Below, in pieces: positions 38,312 through 49,124 of a stretch of DNA of 64,000 nt (its first letter is position 1; the number at the start of each line of letters is the position of its first letter). The notes beneath the pieces are model-generated. The model searched no databases and was not told the origin of the DNA. It saw only the letters and a program-made list of their open reading frames with translations. Location: assembly GCF_000382145.1 (NCBI RefSeq), contig NZ_KB907631.1, positions 28,471-92,470 on the forward strand. Direction: 5' to 3'. Made by a program: the position numbers and the translations under genes. The DNA comes from Psychrobacter lutiphocae DSM 21542 (lineage in GTDB: Bacteria; Pseudomonadota; Gammaproteobacteria; Pseudomonadales; Moraxellaceae).

Positions 38312-39235
38312 ATGCAGTGGCAACAACTACACCTACAATGTGCAAAACAAGACATTGAACTGGCAGAGAGCCTATTATTAGAAGAAGGCGCTTTATCAAT
38401 TAGTCTGGAAGATGCCGGTGATCAACCTTTATTTGAACCACTTCCAGGCCAGTCACCTTTATGGGATGAGATCATCCTAACTGGCTTATTTAATGCCAAT
38501 AAAGCTCAAAATATTGAAACTGTGGCACAAACCATTGCTGTCCAAGTCAATGCCAATCGAGTATGGACTACTGCCCTAGCTGATACCGACTGGGAGCGAG
38601 AATGGATGTCGCACTATATGCCCATTGAGTGTGCCAATAATTTATGGATTGTACCCAAATGGATGACGCCACCAAATCCTAAAGCAGTTAATATCATGAT
38701 GGATCCAGGCTTAGCCTTTGGTACTGGCTATCATGCTACTACACGTCTGTGCTTAGACTGGTTAACCGATCAAGACTTAACTGGTGCGATAGTAATCGAC
38801 TATGGCTGTGGCTCAGGTATCTTAGGTATAGCGGCTTTATTATTAGGCGCAAAACAAGTATATAGTGTTGATATTGACCCACAAGCAGTATTAGCTACCA
38901 AGCAAAACGCTGAGCGTAATGCCGTAGCGAATCGCTTACAAGCCTATCTCCCTGAAGACTTTGCAAAAGCTCATGGCGCTGGTGATATTCCGCAAGCAGA
39001 CTTCATTACCGCTAATATTTTAGCTAAGCCCCTAATGGATCTGGCCCCTTATTTGGCAACCCTATTAAAACCAGCAGGAAATATCGTTTTAGCAGGTTTA
39101 ATTTCAGAACAGTTAGAAGCTGTAAAAGAAGCTTACAGCCCTTGGTTTAGTTTAGATGGTCATCACAGTTATGATAAAGAGGATGATGCTCATTGGCACC
39201 GTCTCTCTGGTACATTGACAGTGTTACCAACTTAA
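38312..39235 (+). CDS. prmA: Ribosomal protein L11 methyltransferase
   Basis: PrmA trimethylates lysines and the N-terminus of ribosomal protein L11. The 307-residue product has the N-terminal L11-binding part (WQQLHLQCAKQDIELAESLL, DTDWEREWM), the family signature MDPGLAFGTGYHATTRLCL and the SAM-binding motif VIDYGCGSGILGIAAL (near residue 161), then ANILAKPL in place of NIL.NPL. I use ATG 38312 with GAGG at 38302-38305; the upstream TTG (38300) only adds four residues. Followed by fis and purH, a standard arrangement in Pseudomonas relatives, though dusB is not between them. Confidence 0.95.
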   Translation: MQWQQLHLQCAKQDIELAESLLLEEGALSISLEDAGDQPLFEPLPGQSPLWDEIILTGLFNANKAQNIETVAQTIAVQVNANRVWTTALADTDWEREWMSHYMPIECANNLWIVPKWMTPPNPKAVNIMMDPGLAFGTGYHATTRLCLDWLTDQDLTGAIVIDYGCGSGILGIAALLLGAKQVYSVDIDPQAVLATKQNAERNAVANRLQAYLPEDFAKAHGAGDIPQADFITANILAKPLMDLAPYLATLLKPAGNIVLAGLISEQLEAVKEAYSPWFSLDGHHSYDKEDDAHWHRLSGTLTVLPT

Positions 39236-39279
39236 CTTAACGACAACCCTTAACCACCCACAACCCACAAGATACCGGT

Positions 39280-39624
39280 ATGAGTAATCCATTACCCAAA
39301 TCACCTAGACTTGACAGCTGTTATAGCGACCAAAGCTTAATGCGTACTACAAACACTAACATTAGACAACCAGATCCAGCTGTCACTACCACATCGCATA
39401 CACCACTACACCAACATGTTCAGTTGGCAGTTGAGCAATATTTTGCTGAGCTTGAAGGTGAATTACCAATCAACTTGTATCAAACTATTTTACAAGAAGT
39501 TGAAAAGCCATTGCTGGAAGTCGTTTTGGCGCAATCAGAGGGCAATCAATCAAAAGCAGCCACTATTCTTGGTCTAAACCGAGGTACCTTACGCAAAAAA
39601 ATGCAGCTTTATGGTTTAATGTAA
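39280..39624 (+). CDS. fis: DNA-binding protein Fis
   Basis: Fis is a nucleoid protein that bends DNA and activates stable-RNA promoters. The 114-residue protein ends in the conserved C-terminal helix-turn-helix (KPLLEVVLAQSEGNQSKAA, then ILGLNRGTLRKKM), nearly identical to the E. coli family pattern. The first 45 residues are a variable, polar extension beyond the usual 98-residue length. It starts 44 bp after prmA and is probably cotranscribed. Confidence 0.93.
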   Translation: MSNPLPKSPRLDSCYSDQSLMRTTNTNIRQPDPAVTTTSHTPLHQHVQLAVEQYFAELEGELPINLYQTILQEVEKPLLEVVLAQSEGNQSKAATILGLNRGTLRKKMQLYGLM

Positions 39625-40106
39625 CTATAAATAGCAAAATACAAGGACTTAGAACTTAGACACCATCATCAAAAGAGCTAATCAAAATAGCTAATTGTAT
39701 AAGCAAAGCGCCATCATCTGCTATAATATCGCCTGTGGACTACAACAGCCAATCATCCTTAAAGTGTTACAAGATGGATAAGCGAAAACTATCTAAAAAG
39801 TATGTTAAGTGAGTCTGCTCCTTGTAGCTAGTTTAAAGTGATTGACTATCAATGTGGTGTTTCACTAAGCCAACTTTAGTCGTAATTGCACTTAGTTGTC
39901 TTGTAGCCATTATAGCTTGTAGCCATTGTAAAATGCTTTAAATAGCAACTACTCTACTATAAGGGTATTGACTATATAAAGGTGTTGCATAAAGAATATT
40001 GAGTCAAAAATAACTCAACAATAGTTCAACACCTTTCATTTATCTTTTATTTTTACCTTAATCTTTGCATCTAATCCTCTTCTTATCGTACACAATGGGA
40101 AAAATT
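39625..40106. other. Spacer fis-purH
   Basis: 482 bp. A TATAAT sequence at about 39719-39725 (CTATAATATCGCC) is a possible -10 element without a clear -35 partner. A short duplication (TTGTAGCCATT) lies at about 39900-39928. No gene or PurR-like operator recognised. Confidence 0.45.
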
Positions 40107-41681
40107 ATGTCTTTTAAGCCGTACGCTCTTATTTCTGTATCTGACAAATCAAATATTGAAGACTTTGCTAAAGGTCTGATTGATGCAGGATATGACCTCT
40201 TATCTACTGGTGGCACCTATCGCATACTGTCTGAAAACGGTATTGCTGTCACTGAAGTGGCTGATTATACTGGCTTCGCTGAAATGATGGATGGTCGTGT
40301 GAAAACTTTACATCCAAAGATTCATGGCGGTATTTTAGGTCGTCGTGGTCAAGACGACGCCGTTATGAGCGAGCATGGTATCCGCCCAATCGACTTGGTT
40401 GTGGTAAACTTATACCCCTTTGCCCAAACTGTTGCCAAACCTGATGTAACTAAAGCAGACGCCATTGAAAACATCGATATCGGTGGTCCAACCATGGTTC
40501 GCTCAGCCGCCAAAAACCATGAGCATGTAGCGATTGTCACCAGCCCAACAGATTACGACCGCATTTTACAAGAGCTAAAAGAGTCAGGTAGCCTATCACA
40601 GACCACCCGTTTTGATCTTGCAGTCAAAGCTTTTGAACATACTGCTCAATATGATGGTATGATTGCCAACTTCCTAGGTAGCCGCTTACAGTCTTTTGAA
40701 CAGCCAGATGACTTTTCACGCACTTTTAATGTACAGCTACAAAAAGCACAAGATTTACGCTATGGTGAAAACCCACATCAAAAAGCTGCATTTTATGTGG
40801 AAACCACAAATTCAGATGAGGGTAGCATCTCCACCGCTCAGCAACATCAAGGCAAAGAGCTATCATATAACAACATCGCTGATACAGATGCAGCTCTAGA
40901 GTGTGTCAAATCCTTTAGCGAGTCAGCTTGTGTAATTGTCAAACATGCTAACCCTTGTGGTGTTGCAATTGATGCTGACCAAACCCAAGCCTATAAAACC
41001 GCTTTTAGCACAGATCCAGAATCTTCTTTTGGTGGTATCATCGCCTTTAATCGCCCATTAACTGTAACAACAGCGCAAGCTATTGTTGATACCCAGTTTG
41101 CAGAAGTTATTATTGCACCAAGCTTGGAAGATGGCGTACTAGACGTGACGGCAAAAAAGAAAAACGTACGTGTATTAACTTGTGGTACGCTACCAGATTC
41201 ACAGCAGCGTAAACCACAGCTTGATTATAAACGTGTCACTGGTGGACTACTGGTTCAAAACCAAGACTTAGGCTTGATTGGTATTGACGACCTTAAAGTT
41301 GTTACTGATCTACAACCTACTACCGAACAAATGGATGACTTACTCTTCACCTGGACTGTCGCAAAATATGTCAAATCCAATGCGATTGTTTATGCTAAAG
41401 ATAAGCGCACCATCGGTATTGGTGCTGGTCAAATGAGTCGTGTTAACTCAGCCCGTATTGCAGCAATTAAAGCAGAGCATGCCAACTTAATGACCCAAGG
41501 TGCTGTCATGGCATCAGATGCCTTCTTCCCTTTTAGAGATGGTATTGATAATGCTGCTGAAGTCGGAATTAAGGCCATTATTCAGCCAGGTGGCTCTATT
41601 CGTGATGATGAAACCATTGCAGCGGCCAACGAGCATGGTATAGCAATGGTGTTTACTGGTATGCGTCATTTCCGCCATTAA
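40107..41681 (+). CDS. purH: Bifunctional AICAR transformylase / IMP cyclohydrolase
   Basis: PurH performs the last two steps of IMP synthesis. The 524-residue protein has the N-terminal cyclohydrolase part ([44 protein letters not shown]) and the C-terminal transformylase with [24 protein letters not shown] and [14 protein letters not shown] choose ATG 40107 ([10 protein letters not shown]) with a GGGA site; the in-frame ATG 42 bp upstream has no support. Length matches E. coli (529). Certain. Confidence 0.96.
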   Translation: MSFKPYALISVSDKSNIEDFAKGLIDAGYDLLSTGGTYRILSENGIAVTEVADYTGFAEMMDGRVKTLHPKIHGGILGRRGQDDAVMSEHGIRPIDLVVVNLYPFAQTVAKPDVTKADAIENIDIGGPTMVRSAAKNHEHVAIVTSPTDYDRILQELKESGSLSQTTRFDLAVKAFEHTAQYDGMIANFLGSRLQSFEQPDDFSRTFNVQLQKAQDLRYGENPHQKAAFYVETTNSDEGSISTAQQHQGKELSYNNIADTDAALECVKSFSESACVIVKHANPCGVAIDADQTQAYKTAFSTDPESSFGGIIAFNRPLTVTTAQAIVDTQFAEVIIAPSLEDGVLDVTAKKKNVRVLTCGTLPDSQQRKPQLDYKRVTGGLLVQNQDLGLIGIDDLKVVTDLQPTTEQMDDLLFTWTVAKYVKSNAIVYAKDKRTIGIGAGQMSRVNSARIAAIKAEHANLMTQGAVMASDAFFPFRDGIDNAAEVGIKAIIQPGGSIRDDETIAAANEHGIAMVFTGMRHFRH

Positions 41682-41735
41682 TCGATTTGATATGCGTTAA
41701 TTGATTTGATATGCGTTAATCGATTTAGAAAACTA

Positions 41736-41844
41736 ATACCTAGTCTGAAAATTAAGATATCGAGGAAAACCAGTGCAAACGCTACAAGTAGTAAGTTTGG
41801 CAAGTTTGACAATGAAAAGATAGGTCGTTTTTCAGAAGAGGTAT
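41736..41844 (+). repeat. Rep-1 element, copy F
   Basis: 109 bp, between purH and its terminator. Longer by a few bases (AATGAAAAGATAGG insert) than the 104-bp type. Confidence 0.88.
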
Positions 41845-41898
41845 AAATTGATCGCTCAATCAAATATAGCCTAAAACAAGACTACAAAAAAGTATAAT

Positions 41899-41927
41899 AA
41901 AAGCCGCTTTACTTCAGCGGCTTTTTT
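41899..41927. terminator. Bidirectional terminator purH / ppiD
   Basis: AAAAGCCGCT / AGCGGCTTTTTT stem, 7-nt loop, with A run on one side and T run on the other, between convergent genes. Confidence 0.9.
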
Positions 41928-41952
41928 GGTTGTAATTTAGCAGATATAAACT

Positions 41953-43827
41953 TTATAAGCCACCCACCTCATTAATAACCGCCTCATTTTCTTTGATTGG
42001 GGTAGCAACTCGTAAATACTCAATATAGTCACTAAACTGCTCTTGACCACGTGTGTCTCTCATATCGAACATCACCTGTGCAAGCTCAGCTTTCGGTACA
42101 TCTTTCATTGAGCCTTTCTTGATTTTACCTAGTACCAAAACACTAGCACCAGTATCTGTAATATCAGCAACCGCCAAGCGCTTACCCTCTTCAGTATCCT
42201 GACTAAAAGCCATCGCTTTTTCAGTCGCAGTCAATAGTGGCGTTTGACGATTGACAATACCCAATGGGCTAAAGGTCACTGTGGTCGCACTCATATCTTG
42301 ATTATTCACAGTCTCAGCAATACGCTTGGCTTCTACCAAGGCTAGTTCACTGGCTTTTTGCTTGGTAATAATCTCTTTAATCTGCGGGGTAGCTTCAGCT
42401 AAGGTTAACGGTGCTACTGGACGGTAGTTGGTCGGCTGTACCCATATCGTACCTGCATTTATCTGAATACTTGGACTGACCGACTCATCTTGAATGGTAA
42501 AGTCATCAAAGGCAGCTTCTATAACTGCTGGTTGGCGTAGCTCGGTTTTATTATTGACCTTAGTGTAGTCTTTTAAGCGATGTACGGTCATCTCTTCTTG
42601 AGCCGCTATGTCTTCAATTCCAACCCCATCGGTTGCCATATCATTAATACGGGTAATTTTGTCAGCTATAAGCTCTTCACGCTTTTGACGTTCAGCTTGT
42701 GCAGTTAGCTGCTCACGCAAGCTCTCAAGCGATGGCATTTCATCACCAGACATCTTGGTTACTTTAAATAATTGATAACCATAAGTAGTTTTAATCGGTG
42801 CTGAGACTTGGCCTACGGTTAAGTTTTCAATAGCACTAGCAACTTTAGTACCATCAGCACCAAAAGCATCTGGATTGAAAGTACCTATATCTCCACCTTT
42901 AGCCGCACTGACCGAATCTGCCGAGTACTCTTTGGCCAAAGCCGCAAAGTCTTCACCAGCTTTAAGACGCTGCTCAAGCTGCTTGATAGTCTCTTGTGCA
43001 TTATCACCAGTAATTAAGATTTGGCTGATTCTTTGGGTATAATTGCCAACAAACCGAGCTTTATAAGCATCATACTGTGCTTGTATTTCTTCTTCTGTCA
43101 CTGGACTAATAGTAAGCTTACTAGGATCTAATTTAATGTAGGATAAATCCACCATTGCCAAGCTGTTTAGCTCATTTTTATGCTCATTATAGTAAGTTTC
43201 AATCTCATCCTTACTAACAGATACCTCATCTTGGAACAAAGCCCAAGGCAGACGATAGACCCACGCATTCCTCGTTTCTAGTTGTAACGCTAATAAATCA
43301 TTAATCTCTGCTTCAGGATATAACGCAGTTTGCGCAATACTGGCATACAATTGCATCAAATTTAACTGCTGACGATATTCAGCAAACAGCTGGTCTTTGG
43401 TTATCCCTTGCTGCTGTAATGCAAAGGCAAAACGTTCATTAGAAAACTGACCATCTTGATCTAGATATTGTGGATCTTGTAACAAGATTCTATTAATAAT
43501 ACCATCAGATACGTGCATACCAAGCTGCTCACTTTGATTGCGCAATAAAGCGCGATTAATCAGACTTGTTAACACTTCCTTATTAAGCACATTGGTATTA
43601 ATGGCACTGGCATCAACACCCCTTTCTAGCAGCTCAGTTCTACGTGCGTTAATACTGTTTTGATAGTCCATACGACTCACTGACTGCTCACCAACTTTTG
43701 CCACTTCGTTGACACTGCTGCCACCGCCAAAATAACTCTCAAGCCCCAATATCACTAAAGGTGACAAACACAGCATTAAGAAAATTCTTCCAGGCCAACT
43801 TTTCAGAAAATTACGTATCGATTCCAT
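41953..43827 (-). CDS. ppiD: Periplasmic folding chaperone PpiD
   Basis: PpiD is a membrane-anchored chaperone near the Sec translocon with a parvulin-like domain. The 624-residue protein (E. coli 623) has a short cytoplasmic start, one membrane helix at about residues 14-31, a SurA-like N-terminal chaperone part, the parvulin domain (SQILITGDNAQETIKQLEQR, YSADSVSAAKGGDIGTF, TTYGYQLFKV) and a second chaperone region. It follows hup on the same strand, as in E. coli, but a terminator lies between them. Confidence 0.93.
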   Translation of the reverse strand: MESIRNFLKSWPGRIFLMLCLSPLVILGLESYFGGGSSVNEVAKVGEQSVSRMDYQNSINARRTELLERGVDASAINTNVLNKEVLTSLINRALLRNQSEQLGMHVSDGIINRILLQDPQYLDQDGQFSNERFAFALQQQGITKDQLFAEYRQQLNLMQLYASIAQTALYPEAEINDLLALQLETRNAWVYRLPWALFQDEVSVSKDEIETYYNEHKNELNSLAMVDLSYIKLDPSKLTISPVTEEEIQAQYDAYKARFVGNYTQRISQILITGDNAQETIKQLEQRLKAGEDFAALAKEYSADSVSAAKGGDIGTFNPDAFGADGTKVASAIENLTVGQVSAPIKTTYGYQLFKVTKMSGDEMPSLESLREQLTAQAERQKREELIADKITRINDMATDGVGIEDIAAQEEMTVHRLKDYTKVNNKTELRQPAVIEAAFDDFTIQDESVSPSIQINAGTIWVQPTNYRPVAPLTLAEATPQIKEIITKQKASELALVEAKRIAETVNNQDMSATTVTFSPLGIVNRQTPLLTATEKAMAFSQDTEEGKRLAVADITDTGASVLVLGKIKKGSMKDVPKAELAQVMFDMRDTRGQEQFSDYIEYLRVATPIKENEAVINEVGGL

Positions 43828-43892
43828 AGTACATATCAGTCATTGGTTAATAAAAAGGTAACGTCCTATCATACGTGAAAATATGCTCTGAC

Positions 43893-43920
43893 ACAAAAAA
43901 AACGCACCCTAAGGTGCGTT
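43893..43920 (-). terminator. Terminator of the HU gene
   Basis: Read on the minus strand: AACGCACC, TTAG loop, GGTGCGTT, then a run of eight T. Separates hup from ppiD. Confidence 0.9.
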
Positions 43921-43981
43921 ATTGTCTACAAAAGACAGCATTTTCACTAAACTTAGCACAAATTATAAGATAAGACTTGGC

Positions 43982-44254
43982 TTAGTTTAAACGATCTTTT
44001 AAGCCTTTACCTGCTTTAAAGTGTGGTACGCGGCTTGCTGGAATTTGTAACTCAGCACCAGTTTTTGGGTTACGACCAGTACGGGCTTTACGCTCTTTTA
44101 CACTGAATGTACCAAAACCTACTAATGAAATTGTGTCATTATTTTCTAATGCTTCGCCAACACTTTCCATCATAGCATTCAAAGCATCAGCAGCTTGAGT
44201 TTTGTTTAAACCACTTTTTTCTGCAATGCTATCAACCAATTCTGATTTATTCAT
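43982..44254 (-). CDS. hupB: DNA-binding protein HU
   Basis: The 90-residue nucleoid protein contains the full HU fold: MNKSELVDSIAEKSGLNKTQ, GFGTFSVKERKARTGRNP and PASRVPHFKAGKGLKDRL. The RTGRNP arm motif with Pro at its tip inserts in the DNA minor groove. AAGGA precedes the ATG. Location next to ppiD matches hupB of E. coli. HU alpha and beta cannot be separated by sequence here; the symbol rests on the neighbour. Confidence 0.95.
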   Translation of the reverse strand: MNKSELVDSIAEKSGLNKTQAADALNAMMESVGEALENNDTISLVGFGTFSVKERKARTGRNPKTGAELQIPASRVPHFKAGKGLKDRLN

Positions 44255-45135
44255 AAAGGATTCCTTTAAAAAGATTATAAATTCGGGGGTGAATTCTATC
44301 GCTTAAAAGGTAATTAAGCAATAGCCAAGCCCTTAAATACTACACAATAGCGCAAAAAAATGCACCTTTTTCTTTCTAGTATTATTGACGGGATAGTTTA
44401 TAAATGCAGTTATAACAAGCAGGCTTAAAATGTGCAAGCAAATTTACATATTATTGCGCATTAAGTGTAATAATTTGCAATAATTGACTAGAAAACCGCT
44501 TTTATACCCTTATTTTAAGCAGCGACTTTATATTATACTGCTACTGTTTTTAGTGCTACTACCGATTAGATTTACTTTCGATTAGATTTTACTTCCATCA
44601 GTTTACCACTTGAATTCTATCTATGATATCGAACAATGCCAGCTAATTCATCAAAAATAATGATATCTAACCCATTAAAATCAAATTAATAGCAATGATA
44701 CCTATGGTGTCAACGCTGCATTGTGCTATTATTTACCACATTTAGAACCTTTACGCTCTTATTTATCACCATAGGCAAACTGACTATACAGGCTATTCTG
44801 ATAGTAATAGTTGTTATTTATATTGGTATTTATTAATAAGTTATTAGGACAGAGACATCCATAATTACCTAACTAGTGACGCTTAATTCAGCATCGTAGC
44901 AGGGTTAAAAGGCATAGATTATTGTCACTTTATAGATGGATAAAATAGGACGAAAGCAAGATAAAAGGTTATAAATAGTATGTTTAAAGGTAAAATAAAT
45001 AGTATTGTTTAAAGGTAAATAGCATATTTAGCTGTTTGCTTATTTTTTGTGCGTACTAAGTTATAGATTTCAAAGATTTTAACAGCCAGTAACATGAGCA
45101 TAACGCTTCACTTTTACAATTCAAATAGGTTTAGT
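44255..45135. other. Long intergenic region hup - SCP2-like gene
   Basis: About 880 bp of AT-rich DNA with no ORF of note. It must hold divergent promoters. Short direct repeats occur (CGATTAGATTT at about 44564-44590; TAAATAGTAT-GTTTAAAGGT twice at about 44974-45016). I see no RNA gene. Confidence 0.5.
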
Positions 45136-45768
45136 ATGAGTCAAAATTCGATATCAAACTCTTTACTTAATGTCGTCCTGGTACTTGCAGAGTCTGCAAT
45201 TACTTTGGTTTTAAGATTCGACCCAAACCTGCGTAAAGCGGCCTATCCGTTGGCAAAGAAAAATACTGTTGTCTGTGTCCGCACCTATATACCACACACT
45301 CAATTTTACGCAACCTTTACCAACAAAGGTGTATTACTTGATAGTCAACTGCCTAATAAGGTGACCGAGCCTGATGTGGTTATCAATACTTATAGTCATA
45401 GTTTAATTAGCGCCCTCATTAGCAATGATGCGACACAAGTTAGCAAGATCACCATGCGTGGTGCAACAGATACTGTCAATGAAACCCGTCACTTTTTGGT
45501 ACAGCTTGGTGTGGCCAGCTTATTTCAAGGCGTGATTAAGACAGTTAAAGGCAAAAGCAAAGATAAAAAGGAGACTGAGCAAGCAGATAAGCCAGACTAT
45601 AAAGCTCGTATCCAAGAGCAACAACAACAGCTTAATGCACTCAGCACTCGCAACCGTGAGCTGGAAGTGAGCTTAAAAGAGATACAAAGCAAACAAAAAG
45701 TGACATTAACTGCCTTTATTATTGCAACCTTGATAGCGGTTATTTCTGTAATTGGTTGGATAAGTTAG
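45136..45768 (+). CDS. SCP2/UbiJ-like protein with C-terminal membrane anchor
   Basis: The 210-residue protein has an N-terminal SCP2-like layout (LLNVVLVLAESAITLVLRFD, then LAKKNTVVCVRTYIPHTQFY, DVVINTYSHSLISALISND), a basic linker, a coiled coil (about 150-185: IQEQQQQLNALSTRNRELEV) and one terminal hydrophobic helix (TLTAFIIATLIAVISVIGWI). E. coli UbiJ, a ubiquinone-biosynthesis lipid-binding factor, has the same SCP2-plus-coiled-coil order but no terminal helix. No ubi genes adjoin. I choose ATG 45136 over 45094 because AGG precedes it. Family is a tentative reading. Confidence 0.5.
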   Translation: MSQNSISNSLLNVVLVLAESAITLVLRFDPNLRKAAYPLAKKNTVVCVRTYIPHTQFYATFTNKGVLLDSQLPNKVTEPDVVINTYSHSLISALISNDATQVSKITMRGATDTVNETRHFLVQLGVASLFQGVIKTVKGKSKDKKETEQADKPDYKARIQEQQQQLNALSTRNRELEVSLKEIQSKQKVTLTAFIIATLIAVISVIGWIS

Positions 45769-46308
45769 CTTCATTTAATGTCTGCATAGCAAACAGGGGC
45801 TGGCCACTATTTATTTTATTAATAAAAACCTGTTACTTACTAGGACGTGTCCCTATTTGCAAATTACATGAGTTATGGACTAAAAGTCAGCATATTTGTT
45901 TTGTTGCTAATAATAAATAAGCGTTGAAAGAAAAACTACTTACCAAACTGACGAGAAAGTGCTAAAAAGAACATGACTGCATACAGCCCCATCATAAAAA
46001 ACCCGCATGCCATTGTCCCAACATCATTACTTAAACACCATATCCATATAACATTGCCTCAGCATAACTGTCTTAGTCCCATTGTTTTATAAAACTTAAC
46101 CATAAAGTTTTAGATACAGCATAACTTATCAGTAACAACTCATTAAAAAACTACCTAAGCACCTAATCTGTCTAAGATAACGCTCTTGTAATTTGAGCAC
46201 CTGACACCATATTTTTAGTATTCAGTGGCGCGCGCAGTTACGTAAATTGCCCTCAATTTACACTTAATAAATACCTACAAAGTTACTCTTACAAAATAGT
46301 TACCAATT
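45769..46308. other. Intergenic region before the isc operon
   Basis: 540 bp. A minus-strand ORF of 25 codons, hydrophobic (MMGLYAVMFFLALSRQFGK end), stops at about 45940, but has no ribosome site. Nothing else recognised. Confidence 0.4.
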
Positions 46309-46342
46309 AATCTTGACTGTTTTACTCAGGATTAACTATAAT
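46309..46342 (+). promoter_or_regulatory. iscR promoter with type 1 IscR box
   Basis: TTGACT (46313-46318), 18 bp, TATAAT (46337-46342). The -35 region, AATCTTGACTGTTTTACTCA at 46309-46328 plus GGATT, resembles the type 1 IscR site, which [2Fe-2S]-IscR uses to repress its own operon. Promoter is seen; repression is inferred from the E. coli system. Confidence 0.7.
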
Positions 46343-46395
46343 AGCCAACACAACAACTTACAGCAACACTGACAACAACATTGTGGAGGCAATCA

Positions 46396-46917
46396 ATGCG
46401 CTTAACAACTAGAGGAAGATACGCCGTTACTGCGTTACTTGATTTGGCTATTCAGGATAGCGAGTCATCAAGTGCTGTCTCCTTATCAGATATTGCCAAG
46501 CGTCAATCGATATCCATCTCTTACTTAGAACAATTATTTTCTAAATTACGCAAAGCAGGACTGGTAACCAGCACTCGTGGTGCTTCTGGTGGTTATCATT
46601 TGGCCAAACCTTTGGCTGATATTGATGTGATGACCATCATCACCGCAGTGGATGAGTCCGTCAATGCCATGCAATGCGGTGGCAAAGGCAACTGCCAAGG
46701 TGGTGCCATGTGCTTAACCCATGATTTGTGGTGTGCTTTGTCAAAACATATCGAGCAATATTTAAAAAATATCTCGTTAGAACAATTATTACAAATGGAA
46801 AATGTCAATGACGTTTCGCATCGACAGCAACTTATTTATGATGTCGCTACCGAAGCATCTGAAACAAAATCTAATTCAAATATCATATTTTCTGCCAGCG
46901 AGGTTAACCCAGCATGA
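46396..46917 (+). CDS. iscR: Fe-S cluster-sensing repressor IscR
   Basis: IscR (Rrf2 family) senses Fe-S status and represses the isc operon. The 173-residue protein starts [18 protein letters not shown], has the winged helix ([20 protein letters not shown]) and the cluster ligands in [20 protein letters not shown]: three Cys spaced six apart and His three after the last. GTGGAGG precedes ATG 46396; the longer in-frame GTG start upstream lacks a site. Its stop overlaps iscS by four bases (ATGA). Confidence 0.96.
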   Translation: MRLTTRGRYAVTALLDLAIQDSESSSAVSLSDIAKRQSISISYLEQLFSKLRKAGLVTSTRGASGGYHLAKPLADIDVMTIITAVDESVNAMQCGGKGNCQGGAMCLTHDLWCALSKHIEQYLKNISLEQLLQMENVNDVSHRQQLIYDVATEASETKSNSNIIFSASEVNPA

Positions 46918-48140
46918 GTAACTTAAACCGCCCTATCTATCTAGACTATGCCGCCACTACCCCAGTAGACCCACAAGTGGCAAAAAAAATGTCAAATTAC
47001 ATGACCTTTGATGGCATGTTTGGTAATCCAGCATCACGCTCGCATGGATATGGCTGGCAAGCAGAAGAAGCTGTTGAAATAGCACGCCAACAAATCGCAG
47101 ACTTGGTAAATGCAGATCCTCGTGAAATCGTCTTCACTTCAGGGGCAACCGAGTCGGATAACCTAGCAATCAAAGGTGCTGCTCACTTCTACGAAAGCCG
47201 TGGCAAGCATATAGTTACCAGTAGAATCGAGCACAAAGCGGTACTCGATACTTGCCGTCAATTAGAGCAAGAAGGCTACGAGATTACTTATATAGATCCG
47301 CAGCCAGGCACAGGGCTTATTCTACCCGAACAGGTTAAAGAAGCATTACGTGATGATACTATCTTAGTATCGTTAATGATGGTAAACAATGAATTAGGCA
47401 CAGTGACAGATGTCAAGGCCATTGGTGAGATTACCCGTGAAGCTGGCGTAATTTTCCATGTAGATGCCGCGCAAGCAGCTGGCAAATTACCAATTGACTT
47501 AGAGGAGTTAAAAGTTGATTTGATGAGCTTCTCTGGTCACAAAATATATGGCCCTAAAGGTATCGGTGCTTTGTATGTCCGCCGTAAGCCACGCGTCCGA
47601 CTACGTGCTGAGCAACATGGTGGTGGTCATGAGCGTGGTATGCGTTCAGGTACATTAGCAACTCACCAAATCGTAGGTATGGGTGAAGCTTTTGCCATCG
47701 CAGCCGAGCGTTTGCAACAAGATCATGAACATGCACAAAAGTTGCATGACAAACTGTGGAATGGCATTCAAGATATTGAAGAGATTTATTTAAACGGTGA
47801 TGCCGAAAATAGCATTCCAAATATCATTAACATCAGCTTTAACTTTGTTGAAGGTGAATCATTAATGATGTCACTCAAAGATATGGCTGTCTCTTCAGGC
47901 TCAGCCTGTACCTCAGCAACACTAGAACCGTCTTACGTTCTACGTGCAATTGGTCGTCCAGATGAGTTAGCGCACAGCTCAATTCGCTTTAGCTTTGGTC
48001 GCTATACCACAGAAGAAGATATTGATATCATCTTAGCACAAATTCACGAAGCTGTTGATAAGTTAAGAGATTTATCTCCTCTTTGGGACATGTATAAAGA
48101 AGGTATCGACTTAGATACAGTTGAGTGGACAGATCATTAA
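46914..48140 (+). CDS. iscS: Cysteine desulfurase IscS
   Basis: PLP enzyme that takes sulfur from cysteine for Fe-S clusters and thiolated tRNA. The 408-residue protein (E. coli 404) has [14 protein letters not shown] at the start, the PLP lysine in [17 protein letters not shown], and the mobile catalytic loop [20 protein letters not shown] containing the persulfide Cys. The C-terminus ([18 protein letters not shown]) carries the IscU/ferredoxin contact tail. Translationally coupled to iscR through the ATGA overlap. Confidence 0.97.
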   Translation: MSNLNRPIYLDYAATTPVDPQVAKKMSNYMTFDGMFGNPASRSHGYGWQAEEAVEIARQQIADLVNADPREIVFTSGATESDNLAIKGAAHFYESRGKHIVTSRIEHKAVLDTCRQLEQEGYEITYIDPQPGTGLILPEQVKEALRDDTILVSLMMVNNELGTVTDVKAIGEITREAGVIFHVDAAQAAGKLPIDLEELKVDLMSFSGHKIYGPKGIGALYVRRKPRVRLRAEQHGGGHERGMRSGTLATHQIVGMGEAFAIAAERLQQDHEHAQKLHDKLWNGIQDIEEIYLNGDAENSIPNIINISFNFVEGESLMMSLKDMAVSSGSACTSATLEPSYVLRAIGRPDELAHSSIRFSFGRYTTEEDIDIILAQIHEAVDKLRDLSPLWDMYKEGIDLDTVEWTDH

Positions 48141-48257
48141 GCTGTTTTTATACCCTTTATTTAAAACTTTAATTTTTTTAACTTACACCTTACATAATAG
48201 ATAGATTTATCTAATTATTTCAATCAAATATCTAGGTTAAACCCCAGGAGTAATATC

Positions 48258-48659
48258 ATGGCTTATAGTAATCAAGTAATTGACCATTATGAAAACCCAC
48301 GCAACGTTGGTAATTTAGACAAAGATGCTAAAAATGTCGGTACCGGGATGGTTGGTGCTCCAGCTTGTGGTGATGTCATGCGCTTACAAATCCAAGTTGG
48401 CGATGACGGTATCATTGAAGATGCCCGCTTTAAAACTTACGGTTGTGGCTCAGCCATTGCCTCAAGTTCACTGGTTACTGAGTGGTTAAAAGGTAAAACC
48501 CTTGATCAAGCATCTGAGATCAAAAACAAACATATCGCTGAAGAGCTAGCGCTACCTCCAGTAAAAGTTCACTGCTCAGTATTGGCAGAAGATGCAATTA
48601 AAGCCGCTATTAACGACTATCGAGTTAAAAGTGGTCAAACCAATGATGTAGATGCATAA
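48258..48659 (+). CDS. iscU: Fe-S scaffold protein IscU
   Basis: Scaffold on which the cluster is built. The 133-residue protein has the three ligand cysteines in GAPACGDVM, YGCGSAIASSS and KVHCSVLAEDA, the assisting Asp after the first Cys, and the LPPVK motif recognised by HscA. CCAGGAG precedes the ATG. 117 bp after iscS. Confidence 0.97.
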   Translation: MAYSNQVIDHYENPRNVGNLDKDAKNVGTGMVGAPACGDVMRLQIQVGDDGIIEDARFKTYGCGSAIASSSLVTEWLKGKTLDQASEIKNKHIAEELALPPVKVHCSVLAEDAIKAAINDYRVKSGQTNDVDA

Positions 48660-48803
48660 GCGCTTAATCAGACAGATTCAGTAATCTTTATTGATAGAGA
48701 CACGACACTAGAATAGATAAAGATACTGAAAGATAAAGATACTGAAATCTTTATAGTAAATATACAGACACTTTTCACTAATTTTAACAATAGGAAAGTC
48801 TAA

Positions 48804-49124
48804 ATGATTGAACTGACCGAACGTGCTGCAAAACACGTCACCGACTATTTAACTAACCGTGGTCATGGTGAGGGTATTCGTGTAGGGATTCGTACTGCAG
48901 GATGCTCAGGACTGGCCTATGTGTTAGAATTTGTAGATGAGCCGAATGACACAGACCAAAAGTTCGAAAGCCAAGGGGTAAACATCTTCGTTGACCCCAA
49001 GAGTATGGTATATCTTGATGGCTTACATATGGACTATGTGGTTGAAGGTTTAAATGAAGGCTTCAAATTCACTAACCCCAATCAAAAAGGGGAATGTGGT
49101 TGTGGTGAGTCTTTTACCGTATAA
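48804..49124 (+). CDS. iscA: Fe-S assembly protein IscA
   Basis: A-type carrier that delivers clusters or iron. The 106-residue protein has the three conserved cysteines: one in [13 protein letters not shown] and two in the C-terminal GECGCGESF. Follows iscU by 144 bp in the operon. A terminator-like hairpin lies 166 bp downstream, so hscB may also have its own promoter. Confidence 0.96.
   Translation: MIELTERAAKHVTDYLTNRGHGEGIRVGIRTAGCSGLAYVLEFVDEPNDTDQKFESQGVNIFVDPKSMVYLDGLHMDYVVEGLNEGFKFTNPNQKGECGCGESFTV

Noticed and set aside
41678..41863. Minus-strand ORF sharing a peptide with one at 19661-19960
   Set aside because: Both are reverse-frame translations of Rep-1 copies; the shared peptide shows the repeat, not a gene family.
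45940..46050. Hydrophobic 25-codon minus-strand ORF (MACGFFMMGLYAVMFFLAL-like)
   Set aside because: Could be a small membrane protein, but no ribosome site and no family match; not enough to call.
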